A stretch of 49,818 bases of DNA, from assembly GCA_032718475.1 (NCBI GenBank), contig JAUCBJ010004024.1, positions 1 through 49,818 of the forward strand. The letters are read 5' to 3'. Both the position numbers and the translations under genes were made by a program. Source of the DNA: Nemertoderma westbladi (lineage: Eukaryota > Xenacoelomorpha > Nemertodermatida > Nemertodermatidae). This document shows positions 1 through 9,284 of this stretch, one piece after another (the stretch's first letter is position 1; each line of letters begins with the position of its first letter). The notes below the pieces were generated by a model. It was given only the letters and a program-made list of their open reading frames with translations. It ran no database searches and was not told the DNA's origin.

Positions 1-879
1 AAAGTTGTCATTCTTGCGTTGAATCATTGCGACAGTGGAGTCATGGGAAGAAGAAGTCTCTCTCATTTGGAATTCCAATGGTGTGGCGGGAGCTGATAGG
101 TCATGGAAGCAGTTGCTATTTCTGTAGTTGTAATGTGATGGGGTATAGTAGTAAAAACAAACATAGTATTCAATACCCCAATCTGCCATGTGCAATTCGG
201 CCAGTACCTCACGCACCAGGTATTCCAATTCGCATACCTCCGGCAGTTCTTGAAAAGGTTGATGAATCGAACATATCTTCTGACAGTGAAATTTCTAATG
301 GTGATTCAGATTCAGAGTTTGAGTATGCAGACCAACGACCTCAACTATTTACACAAAGTGAACTGAACGATTTGGTACGAGATCTTGATTTACCAAATCA
401 ATCTGCTCTTGTCTTGGGTTCAAGATTAAATGCAAAGAACCTGCTAGCTCCAGAAACTACGTTTTCGTAAAACTAGTGAAATGGAATACCTTCCATTCTT
501 TACAAAGGATGGCTTATTAGTTTATTGTACCAATTTATGATCCTAATGACTGGCGTTTATTCATAGACTCCTCAAAAATAAGCCTTAAAGCTGTACTCAT
601 ACATAATGGAAATATATTTGCTTCTATCCCTGTGGCTCATTCAACTCACTTAAAAGAAACCTATGAAAGTATGGAGGTCTTACTTACTAAAATCAAGTAC
701 ACTGATCATGAGTGGTATATTTGTATTGACCTAAAGGTTACTAATATGTTTTTGGTACAGCAATCAGCTGCTTCCATGACCTATCAGCTCCCGCCACACC
801 ATTGGAATTCCAAATGAGAGAGACTTCTTCTTCCCATGACTCCACTGTCGCAATGATTCAACGCAAGAATGACAACTTT
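1..879. repeat. 112-bp inverted repeat flanking a decayed gene
   Basis: Bases 1-112 and 768-879 are reverse complements of each other with no mismatch that I can see. The left arm starts at the window edge, so the repeat may be longer. The arms enclose about 655 bp holding a broken protein-coding fragment. Such an arrangement could be terminal inverted repeats of a small DNA element, or an inverted local duplication. No target-site duplication can be tested because the left flank is outside the window. Confidence 0.85.
113..767 (+). pseudogene. Broken mobile-element-associated protein fragment
   Basis: Three consecutive plus-strand reading frames give one recognisable protein broken by frameshifts near 470 and 530. 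The first part is acidic and serine-rich (SDSEISNGDSDSEFEY), followed by LFTQSELNDLVRDLDLP; then comes a block with YLPFFTKDG; the last contains NDWRLFIDSSK and HLKETYESMEVLL. I recognise the WRLFIDSSK block as typical of an uncharacterised protein family that recurs in many copies in invertebrate genomes and is probably carried by mobile elements; its biochemical role is not known to me. The usual cysteine-containing continuation of the family is missing because the coding sequence runs into the right inverted-repeat arm at 768. The ATG at 27 lies inside the left arm and is probably fortuitous. Confidence 0.5.
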
Positions 880-1055
880 ATGAGGGGCCCATGCTTTATC
901 CTGGTCGCCTAATTTTATACCAAAGTAAGCATAGTATACATTCTTAACAAATACAGAATTATAATTATATTATGTAGAATATGTAGAATTGTAATTCTTC
1001 AAGGGTCTACTATATATCACTGACAGTTTTTGTACTCAGCCATACATGGAGCTCC

Positions 1056-1395
1056 TGCATGATCATGTGAAGTTACGTAAATCGATGGCACCTTTTTCGC
1101 TGTTCATCTCACCATCTGAGTATTGAATCGGGGAGATGGTACATCATTCCCAGAAATAACCGTATATGTGTTTTTTGTTCTAGAATGGAGGTAGAGGATG
1201 AATGATGATCACTTTTTATTATGTTGTGATGCTTATTCTGATATTCGAGCAGAGTTTATAGGTTTACGATATAACAGTTCTCATTCTATGTATAAGTTTC
1301 GTGAATTACTCAGTGTTCCTTCTGGTCTGATCAATTTGTCTCGATATATCAATGAAGTCAACAACGTGCGATTTAAAATTTGTTGTGAAATATAA
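1056..1395 (+). pseudogene. LINE ORF C-terminal fragment
   Basis: A plus-strand frame reads through IESGRWYIIPRNNRICVFC and MEVEDE, then after a frameshift at about 1198 continues with DDHFLLCCDAYSDIR and KFRELLSVPS to a stop at 1393-1395. The pattern CxxC, then E-DE-HFLL-C, is the cysteine-histidine block that closes the ORF of many APE-type LINEs after the reverse transcriptase. Only this tail is present, as expected of a 5'-truncated copy. Upstream bases back to about 1056 are weakly compatible with the same frame. The specific LINE clade cannot be told from this piece. Confidence 0.6.
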
Positions 1396-2246
1396 ATTTG
1401 TGTCGAATTGAAAATTGTAAGTAATTAATTAAAGTGCAACAAATTATTATAATTATCTCGTTAGAATTATTACTGTTGATTACTCTTATCATCCAGTTCC
1501 AATGACCTTAATTGGTTGCGGATTAATTAAATATATATATATATTTGTTATAACTCTGAAACAAACGATGTTGGGAATCTAAAATTTTATGAATTTTTCT
1601 AAACATCTATTGTCTTCCTATTAGTGAAAACGGTTTTTTAAAATATAGGGAACTTTCCGAATTATAGTCCTATTTTTTAAAACATACTTTTGGCACTTTT
1701 TTTGAGACGTTTTTGAAATTTACATTTCGTGAAATATGATTTGTAACATCTCTATTTTTAATTTATTGCGGTTTTTTATTGCTCGCAATTATATGGAATT
1801 CATATAAAATTAATTAGAAGTTTCAAGCTTGTTTTTTTGGCGGGTGCCAAAATTTTGGAGCCGGCATCAAATTTTAAAATATCTCGAATTTGTAAATTGA
1901 TTGTTTGAACCTGTTTTTTGCGCAATAGCGGTTTTTTTGGTTCTGGTTTCAATGGAATATATAAGAGTTGCACCAGCAGCGTATCAAACTTGTATTTTCT
2001 GTGCTGTATGCAAAATTTGGTGCAACACGAAATTTTGAAAATTCATTGAATAGTTCAATTGATTGTGACAACTTCGTTCTCTCATTTTAGAGGTTTATGG
2101 GGGTCAAAATCACTAACTAAAAGTGGCCAAACTTAGATGGGATTTTCGTGAAAACTTTTTCTTTCAAAACCTATAAACATATATCATTTGAAAGTTCTTT
2201 TTAAGGATAATTCGATGAGCACGGTGGGCAGCTATTAAATTTTACT
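1396..2246. other. AT-rich noncoding stretch with degenerate repeats
   Basis: No gene seen. From about 1800 two diverged units share a motif of the form TTTCAA(G/A)CTTGT(A)TTTT followed by a G-rich step and a TGC-AAAATTTGG block. The same motif recurs three times, same strand, at 6745-7240. Bases 2091-2130 (AAAAGTGGCCAAAC) also match 6706-6725 in inverted orientation. This looks like an old dispersed noncoding repeat of unknown class. Confidence 0.4.
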
Positions 2247-3201
2247 TTTACTTTCATTATATGGGATTCCTGATGAAATTATCAGCTCATCAGAACAGAT
2301 TAGAAGCAATCAGTTCTGCATACGATGGTTCGACAACATTTGTGTCTACTGTTGACGGTGACACAGAACCATTTGAAGTGTTATGGGGCGTCCCCCAGGG
2401 AGACACACTTGCACCATTCTTGTTCATAATTGTGGTTGACTATGTTCTACACATATCCTTAGATCATCATAATGATGATAGGGTGATGATAACTCCACCT
2501 ACTGGCTCCAGAAGTCGAGGAAATCCTGCAAAGGACCTAACTGATCTAGACTTTGCTATGACTTAGGAATACTCTCAGAATCACTAGTGGGAGCCCAACG
2601 GCTCCTCAGCTCATTAGAACATGCTGCTTCTAGTGTTGATCTTTTTATTAATTCCAGAAAGACCAACATTTTGACAGTTAACTTTGAAAGTCCTCAGCAT
2701 GTCTCTGATCGGATGAGCATAAGCTCAAAGGATGGTATGCTTGAGCATGTGGACGACTTCTGTTACCTGGGATCATGGATCCGGAAGTCAGGTGAGGACC
2801 TTCGAATACGTAAGGGAAAGGCATGGGCAGCCTTGAATAGGCTTTCCAGGATTTGGAAGTCAACGAGAATTAATCGGAAACTTAAGGTCCGATTATTTAG
2901 AGCAGCAGTAGTTCCAGTACTCCTCTATGGGAGTCTATGCTGGGCTCTAACTGCTGAGGACACCAAATCTCTGGATGGCACATTCACAAGAATGCTACGC
3001 CGGGTTCATTGTGTCAAGTACAATGCACACATCTCCAACCAGACACTATATAACATTGGAGGTGTCTCATTGGTTCCTCCAAGCTTGACACTAGAACAAA
3101 ATCGCCTCCGCTTTGCAGGACATTGCTTTCGCCGTGAGAACCAGCCAGTGCATATTCTTGTACTTTGGCAGCATCATGGAGTGAATAAGCATGGTGGACA
3201 G
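2247..3201 (+). pseudogene. Family-1 RTE-like LINE copy A, 5' part
   Basis: This is a 5'-truncated copy of the same LINE as at 9681-11297. It enters within the reverse transcriptase at the block after the first catalytic aspartate (YGIPDEI region, with a roughly 22-bp insertion near 2280), continues through GVPQGDTLAPFLFIIVVDY, and loses frame at the second catalytic box: the FADD of the intact copy reads FAMT followed by a stop at about 2566. A second frame at 2587-3203 carries FCYLGSWIRKSGEDLRIRK, LLYGSLCWALTAEDTKSLD and RLRFAGHCFRRE, the C-terminal region typical of RTE-like elements. The copy stops abruptly at 3201 and resumes at 5037, being split by an insertion. RTE assignment rests on the C-terminal pattern and the (TAG)n tail. 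Confidence 0.85.
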
Positions 3202-3483
3202 TGTTTGCGGTATTTTAAGTTATCATAACGCGAGTTACATATTTTTTGTATTTATATTTTATGAATGTGCCAATATCAGTGGTGGGTGCGGGAACACAAA
3301 ATTTGGGCACATTCAATAGACTGGGGGCGATTTACGGGCGAAACTTGGGGTGACTTACAGGACGCAGGATCCATCTCAGATATTTAAGGGCCATGGGTGA
3401 GGGGTAAAGTCAAGCAAAACTCTCGGCTGTCAGGGTTGCCTGATAGTTACTATAGTAGCGGTCCCTGGCCATCGGTGGCGACT

Positions 3484-4090
3484 GAGCCTGAAAAGGACTC
3501 TGGCGTTGCTTGATGTGCTAGGGATTTGCGATGGGACCAACAGATCCTAAGCGGTTCCCGGTGCGTTGGCTGCGACTGAGCCTGAAAAGGACTCGGGCGG
3601 AGTTTTCGCATTGGGGACTTGCGAAGGATCGACTGACCAGATGGAAAGGAAGGGTTCGACGAGGACTGACTTCCTGGCGTGGGCTCCACAACTGGCGTTA
3701 GTACGAGCCTGAAAAGGACTCAGAAAGTTCCGACAGTTGGGGCTCACAATGGGCTGACAGACCCCTAGCTAAGCCGTACCGCTTTCCTGATGACTGATCC
3801 CGTTAGGGTTCGGGAAGGGTGGGACGGACATGCGACAGGGTCAAAAGACATAGGACCGGACTTTACTGGCATACCGACTATTCGGAGCAGGTTCTCGACT
3901 ACTAACGTGATTACGAGCCTGAAAAGGACTCGGAAAGCATAGGTAGTTGGGACCCTGCGATGAACCGACAGAATCCCTAGCTAAGCCGCGCTGCTTTCCT
4001 AATGACTGACCCGTATGGGATCAGGAAGGGTGGGGCGGACAAGCAAAGGATCGACCGACGCTGACACTACTGTATCGGGACTAGGACCGA
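3484..4090. repeat. GC-rich modular repeat with a conserved 17-mer
   Basis: The sequence GAGCCTGAAAAGGACTC occurs unchanged at 3484-3500, 3578-3594, 3705-3721 and 3915-3931, with spacings of 94, 127 and 210 bp. It can fold as GAGCC/GG(A)CTC around TGAAAA. The last two copies head longer modules that also share CCCTAGCTAAGCCG, a TTTCCT(G/A)ATGACTGA block, a short hairpin (CTGACCC with GGGATCAG in the second copy) and GGAAGGGTGGG(A/G)CGGAC. The block is much richer in G+C than its surroundings and lies inside the LTR-like insertion. I do not recognise a function; enhancer-like or structured-RNA roles are both open. Confidence 0.6.
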
Positions 4091-4140
4091 GGGAAAATGT
4101 GGAACATTAGTTAGGTCAAAATCTGAGAGTTAAGCGAACA

Positions 4141-4690
4141 GTGGGCAGCCTTGAATAGGCTTTCCAGGATTTGGAAGTCACCGAGAATTAATCGGAAACT
4201 TAAGGTCCGATTATTTAGAGCAGCAGTAGTTCCAGTACTCCTCTATGGGAGTCCATGCTGGGCTCTAACTGCTGAGTACACCAAATCTCTGGATAGCACA
4301 TTCACAAGAATGCTACGCCGGGTTCATTGTGTCAAGTACAATGCACACATCTCCAACCAGACACTATATAACATTGGAGGTGTCTCATTGGTTCCCCCAA
4401 GCTTGACACTAGAACAAAATCGCCTCCGCTTTGCAGGACATTGCTTTCGCCGTGAGGACCAGCCAGTGCATAATCTTGTACTTTGGCAGCCTCATGGAGT
4501 GAATAAGCATGGTGGACAGCCCATGACTTTCTTGAGACGCATCTTAAAGGACACTGGCCTTAAAGATGCGGATGATCTAGCAAATGTCATGGGTGATAGG
4601 GAGTTGTGGCGGTGCAATTTTGTTGACAAGCCGGCACAGCATTCTTAAAAATGCAGCTGCAATGCAGCATGCCGATCCTAGTAGTAGTAG
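4141..4690 (+). pseudogene. Family-1 RTE-like LINE copy B (nested)
   Basis: A 5'-truncated copy that starts abruptly at WAALNRLSRIWKS of the family protein and runs uninterrupted for about 165 codons to the family stop at 4646-4648 (protein end DKPAQHS). After the stop come about 32 bases of 3' untranslated sequence and the tail CCGATCCTAGTAGTAGTAG. It contains the C-terminal blocks LLYGSPCWAL, MLRRVHCVKYN and HCFRREDQPVHNL but no catalytic reverse transcriptase residues, so it is inert. It sits inside the LTR-like insertion that splits copy A, so it arrived after that insertion. No clear target-site duplication was found. Confidence 0.85.
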
Positions 4691-4856
4691 GGGTAATTAA
4701 ATAATTTACTGTAGGAATTTCATATTGTGTATTATTGTGAATATTTGGTATATTGGTGTGGGGAAGCCCAAATTATTCTCAATCAGAGTGCAACAAAGTT
4801 CAATTAGATTAAAGATTAATATCCAACCAATGAAACTCTTTTCTACCCGCAACTCT

Positions 4857-4964
4857 GCATATAAGATAACGTCCTTCTCCACTCCCAATAACCGGTGACT
4901 GGCCGGAATAGCATATAAGATAACGTCCTTCTCCACTCCCAATAACCGGTGACTGGCCGGAATA
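4857..4964. repeat. 54-bp perfect tandem duplication
   Basis: Two adjacent identical 54-bp units, 4857-4910 and 4911-4964. Each starts GCATATAAGATAACG and contains CCGGTGACTGGCCGG. The unit lies near the right end of the LTR-like insertion; a duplicated TATA-type promoter is possible but only inferred. Confidence 0.9.
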
Positions 4965-5036
4965 TAGTGGTCTGAAAATTCCGCCTCCAGCATCGGCGTT
5001 TTCCCCCCTGGTGTCGGGAATAACGGCAACAGACAG

Positions 5037-5203
5037 CCCATGACTTTCTTGAGACGCATCTTAAAGGACACTGGCCTTGAAGATGCGGATGATCTAGCAA
5101 ATGTCATGGGTGATAGGGAGTTGTGGCGGCGCAATTTTGTCGACAAGCTGGCACAGCATTCTTAAAAATGCAGCTGCAATGCAGCATGCCGATCCTAGTA
5201 GTA
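5037..5203 (+). pseudogene. Family-1 LINE copy A, 3' part
   Basis: Starts exactly where copy A was broken (after GGACAG) with CCCATGACTTTC and continues through the last codons (RRILKDTGLEDADDLANVMG in sense) to the stop, the short 3' untranslated stretch and the tail GATCCTAGTAGTA. With 2247-3201 it forms one original insertion. Confidence 0.85.
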
Positions 5204-5290
5204 TCGCTTTGTTATCGAAACCCATGTATTTCAGTTTCATTAGTATTATGCTGCGATTCACTGTATTATTCTATTATGTCTATTATGTCT

Positions 5291-5965
5291 ATTAACACCA
5301 TCCCAGTTAAGAGGCCACCATCTGCTGCTGATCGGATGACATTGTCTATAAATATCAGGCATGTTTCAGTTGAATAGCCTTTACGAAAACCACTTCGAAG
5401 AGCAGATAATTGAGTTTGATATTAGGTAATGGTACATCTGATCGTAGAGTTTGATATGAGGTAATGGTACATCTGATCGTAGAGTTTGATATGAGGTAAT
5501 GGTACATCTGATCGTAGAGTTTGATATGAGGTAATGGTACATCTGATCGTAGAGTTTGATATGAGGTAATGGTACATCTGATCGTAGAGTTTGATATGAG
5601 GTAATGGTACATCTGATCGTAGAGTTTGATCATTTGATTTGCTCTTCTTTGATGGTAAGCCGAGGTTTTTGAGGGTCTACCATAATTGTTTAGAGTTTGT
5701 TCTATTCTCCTTAATTTGTTCACGTATATATGTCTGTTTTGTTTCTTTTATTAGTTTAGTGGTGGTATCGTTCCTGATCCTCTTGTAGTTTGTTTCATTT
5801 TCCTCAGTGCGGAATTTTCTTGCAGTGGATGATGCTTTGTTTCGCATTGTTTTAGTGTGAAGTAGATTTGGAGTTATCCAGGGTTCGCTGTGTGCTTTGA
5901 TTCTGATATCTCGTTTTGGTGCTATAGTGTCAAGAATCTTTTTAATTTTGGAATTTAGAATGTAT
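5291..5965 (-). pseudogene. CR1-like LINE fragment with internal minisatellite
   Basis: Two blocks of minus-strand LINE protein are recognisable. Bases 5965 down to about 5630 give the endonuclease-RT linker (IAPKRDIRIKAHSEPWITP, NYKRIRNDTTTKLIKETKQTY, LKNLGLPSKKSKSND). Bases 5411 down to 5291 give an early reverse transcriptase block (LSALRSGFRKGYSTETCL, then GGLLTGMVLID). In an intact element several hundred bases separate these blocks; here they are deleted and replaced by a 35-bp tandem repeat. The RSGFRKGYSTET pattern is characteristic of CR1/L2-type elements. The copy is dead: both ends and the catalytic core are missing. Confidence 0.65.
5412..5630. repeat. 35-bp minisatellite, six units plus a partial
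   Basis: Units of 35 bp start at 5412, 5447, 5482, 5517, 5552 and 5587, with a partial at 5622. The unit begins GAGTTTGATATGAGG; only the first differs (ATTAGG). It occupies the junction between two separated pieces of a CR1-like LINE. Confidence 0.95.
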
Positions 5966-5973
5966 CCCAGTAT

Positions 5974-6003
5974 CCGATCCTAGTAGTAGTAGTAGTAGTA
6001 GTA
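5974..6003 (+). repeat. Isolated family-1 LINE tail, (TAG)n
   Basis: CCGATCCTAG followed by TAG/GTA triplets to 6003 equals the last bases of the family-1 LINE without any upstream LINE sequence; an extreme 5' truncation or leftover of a deletion. Confidence 0.6.
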
Positions 6004-6043
6004 AATTTTACTTTACTAATTATAATTAGTTTTTAAGTTAAGT

Positions 6044-6134
6044 CCCCCCCCCCCCCTGTAATGCCAATTTCGTATAGTAACAGTAATAGAGCCTATAATG
6101 GGATGACGCATTACAGCGGGGGGGGGGGGGGGGG
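6044..6134. repeat. Short foldback with poly-C/poly-G ends
   Basis: Thirteen C followed by TGTAATGC (6044-6064) mirror GCATTACAG then seventeen G (6108-6134). The arms could form a hairpin with a loop of about 43 bases. Homopolymer lengths may be affected by sequencing error. Confidence 0.75.
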
Positions 6135-7799
6135 AGCAAGCGACACACCCCGACTTAATAACTACCACTACATGAAAATACTAACATGCAATTGACTGAA
6201 ATATGGTTAGCGAACATGGGATAGATGGTTCTTTAATATTATGTCCAGGTTTTTATGATTGGAGCTGTACATCATAGTTAACCAGGTCCATTACAGGGGG
6301 ACACAAAAAAAACAATAAATCAAAGATAAAATAAATCAAATAAAACAAATAAAAATGTCTATTGCTTATTCTTACTGATAGACGTACCTTAGATACATTG
6401 AACAACAATAAATAATATATTAGCTTCAGCTGAATTTTATGCTCTTTCAAATGGTATATAGATATCAATATATCTGGTTCGTTAACATTATCAAATTTAA
6501 ATGCCTTTAACTTAAGTATTGAGTGTCTACACTGAAAAATCTATGTATTCTCGAATTCGCGCAGATATTCTGAAAAATGAATACAAGGTAGCGTTGCAAA
6601 AAAATAGTGCTCTACAAAAACCAAAAAATTCCGGTCATTTTAAGATATAAATTATTGGAAATGATCGAGGAAGTCAAAAGTTACGGCGTGTCTAATGTTT
6701 TTGTTTAGTTTTGGCCACTTTTAGTGATTTTGAACCGTGGGGGTTCTGAATTCAATAGAATCATATACCTATAAATAAGTATATATACCTACATAAATAT
6801 ATAACTATAAATCTCAAACTTTTTCGTATTATTCGGAAGTTGGTGCAAAAATTGGTGATATCACCAAATTTTATAACACATCAAAAATATCAATAGATTG
6901 TATCATACGTGTTTGTGAGTGTTCCGAATTCAAGGGAATAAGTAACAATTCCATAAGAGTTCTCAAACTTGTATTATTCGGCTGTGTGTGAATATTTTAG
7001 TGCCACCACTAAATTCTTGAAAATAAGGAAATTGATCAATAGATAGTATCATATTGTTTCTTGCGTTATACGGGTTTATGAGGGTCCTGAATCTGATGGA
7101 ATCAATAAAAACCACACTGGACCTGGACATCTCAAACTTGTACTTTTTGGTGAGAGGTACTAAATTTAGTGCTAGAGCCAATATTTGCAATATAACTCCG
7201 AAAAATATGAGTAGCAATTATCTAGAAAATTAGAAATATATTCCATTAGAATCAGCGCCCCAGAAAACCTGTAAATGTGAATCATATAGCACCGTATACT
7301 GTAAGTGAATTAAAATTTTTGTGTTCAAACTGAAAAGTGCTGGGTATTTTTTTTATTTTTTGAGCTACGTAGAGGACTAAAACTGCCATTTATATTAATT
7401 AGATCATTTTCAAATATTTTCCAATGGATTCTGCGCCCCATAAAACCTGTATTATAAAAGGATTAGCTGGAAATTGTAACTTTAAAATTTTTTGAAAATT
7501 CCAAGGAACTACTTGAAATTTTTGAGATGCAAAATAACCACACCAGTTAATTTTTTTCAAAAATTTTTTCTTTCATTCTGATTCAGACTAATGAAATCTA
7601 CGTACACACAATAAATCAGACGTTTTCGTTAATATCTGTAGATTTTAGAGGGGGGAGGGTCAAAATGCAATTGTGAAATTGAAAATTAATTGAATTAAAT
7701 TGAAAAGTAACTCTTTGGTAATTTTAATATTACGGCTAAATGATCGTAAATATTGTGTCAGAAAATTATGTTGCAAATAGTGTTAAACTGATTGTGGGA
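6135..7799. other. AT-rich noncoding region with degenerate ~165-bp repeat
   Basis: No gene seen. Three diverged units begin near 6745, 6917 and 7080 with the pattern GGGT(T/C)C(C/T)GAATTCAA-GGAAT, and each is followed after roughly 40 bases by TCTCAAACTTGTATT-TTCGG/GGTG (near 6811, 6961 and 7128). Spacing is about 172 and 163 bp. Related units occur near 1800-2050. Short open frames on the minus strand here are shadows. Confidence 0.45.
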
Positions 7800-8440
7800 G
7801 ACTGATGAGACTAATTGGGGGAATTAAGTCAAAGAATCTCCCCGCAGTTATGACTTTTGTGGACATCAAGAAAGCATTCGACTCCATCCATAGAGGTAAA
7901 ATGCTAGAAATCCTAAGAGCTTATGGAATACCAGAAGTAATTGTTGCAGGCATTGGATTGTTATATTGTGACACAGAAGCACAGGTACTCTCACCAGATG
8001 GTGAAACTGAGTTTTTCTCAATCCTGGATGGTGTACTGCAAGGTGACACATTGGCGCCATGGACGGACACAGAGGGTGAAGATCTGGGATACCTGGACAC
8101 TTGAAATCACTTGAACACCGAATGGTTGCTCCCCAAGACTACTAAGGGCAGCCCTAAACATCAGCTGGAGACAACACATGACAAACGTCGAGCTCTATGG
8201 TACTATACCAACTGTATCAACCACCCTCCGTGAACTAAGATTAAGATTCAGTGGGCACTACTGGAAAACTAAAGACGCCGAAGCATACCAGATTTACTTA
8301 TCTGGTAACCAACACATGGAAAGCGTACCCGTGGACGACCACGGGATACTGAACTTGAGAGAAACGAAATTACTACAACTATGGAGAATCGGGAAGCCTG
8401 GACGGATCTCATTTCCAGTTCGAGTTCGCTCAGTAGTACT
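7800..8440 (+). pseudogene. Family-2 RTE-like LINE fragment with internal deletion
   Basis: Bases 7805-8065 encode the reverse transcriptase core seen at 28545-30705: GGIKSKNLPAVMTFVDIKKA (first catalytic aspartate) to GVLQGDTLAP. The frame then jumps: about 8066-8130 is a scrambled junction and 8120-8440 encodes the far C-terminal part (ALNISWRQHMTNVELYGTIP and onward) with frameshifts, ending in RVRS followed by CAGTAGTACTAGTA, a degraded (TAG)n tail. Roughly 750 bp including the second catalytic box are missing. Compared with the longer copy, TNAELYGTIP reads TNVELYGTIP here. Confidence 0.8.
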
Positions 8441-8589
8441 AGTATTAAACACGCCAAATAATCTTTGTTTAAACATGCGACATAAATATAATCTTTTCCA
8501 AAATCTTGAAGCAATCATACTGAACAACGTAAATCAAAATATTTTGTGTGAGTTTAGATCATAAGACAGAGAAGAAAGAAGTTTACATT

Positions 8590-8889
8590 TCAAACCTGTC
8601 GAAATGTAAAAGGACACTAAAGATTGCAACAATGAAAACACTGAAAGCACATAGCAAACAGGATGACATGGTAGCTCTGAAATAAATAAGCAGAAAAAAA
8701 TTCGGCCAATGCATCAATGGGTGGAGTAGGAATTCTGATAAGCCAATTAGCACTTCAGACCCTAAACAACATCGAATCTATAAATTCCAGGGTAATGGTT
8801 GCCAAGACAACAGTAATATGTTGCTACAGTCCAACAAATGCCTCAGAGCCAGAACAAGCAGTCAAGTTTTATGAAGATCTGGTTTCGTA
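8590..8889 (+). pseudogene. LINE AP-endonuclease fragment
   Basis: The plus strand gives CKRTLKIATMKTLKAHS then, after a frame change, MGGVGILISQLALQTL and TTVICCYSPTNASEPEQAVK to a stop at 8887-8889. The start motif (LKI-T-N-TL), the GGVGIL block and the YSPTN block are the first third of an APE-type endonuclease. It lies just downstream of a family-2 LINE 3' end in the same direction, so it is the start of another element and not a continuation. Nothing corresponding to the rest follows. Confidence 0.6.
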
Positions 8890-9284
8890 ATTACTTAATC
8901 CTTAATTTCCGTATAACATAAGCCTGATTGATTAACCTGGATTTAAAACATTCTTAATTATTTTGTAGTTGTATTATTATACGTAGTTGTATTATATTAG
9001 GAGTATTGTACGATGCCAGTATTCATCAGAAGGTACAAAGGAAATTACAAGGATTTTCAAGATCCTGAGGAAATTAAACATAAATGTCAAATTTTAATAT
9101 CCAGCATTTTTTATACCAGTAATCGTAAATTTTTTTCAATGATGTATGAATCCTTCAATGATGTATGACTGTATTAATCCTAATCTCACTTGCCATACGA
9201 TTTATAAACTGAGAGATATTTATATTCCTGATTATTCACAAATTGCTATGACACACAAATACGGCTTTGATCGCACAGTCTAAG
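8890..9284. other. No feature recognised
   Basis: AT-rich sequence without a convincing reading frame or repeat on either strand. Confidence 0.5.

Larger units (their letters stand above)
3202..5031. mobile_element. LTR-like insertion (candidate solo LTR) splitting LINE copy A
   Basis: LINE copy A is contiguous across 3201/5037 when compared with copies B and C. The inserted block begins TGTTTGCGG and ends CGGCAACA, so it has the TG...CA ends of an LTR, and it is flanked by the direct repeat GACAG (3197-3201 and 5032-5036), a 5-bp target-site duplication typical of LTR-retrotransposon integrases. No gag or pol is visible, so a solo LTR is the simplest reading. It has since received its own LINE fragment (4141-4690), leaving about 1.28 kb of LTR-type sequence. 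It holds a GC-rich repeated module (3484-3931 and surroundings) and a 54-bp tandem duplication containing GCATATAAGATA, which could be a duplicated TATA region. The family of the parent element is unknown. Confidence 0.65.

Noticed and set aside
3450-3747. Serine/proline-rich minus-strand frames over the GC-rich module
   Set aside because: Created by the repeated 17-mer (ESFSGS is its translation); no sign of coding constraint.
3780-4040. Hammerhead ribozyme in the GC-rich module (CTGATGA followed by a hairpin and GAAG)
   Set aside because: The second module reads CTAATGA, breaking an essential core base; the box after the hairpin is GAAG and not GAAA; no matching stem I and III or cleavage triplet could be fitted.
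5355-5723. 122-residue minus-strand frame
   Set aside because: Most of it is the 35-bp repeat read in one frame; the LINE sequence on each side is in a different frame.
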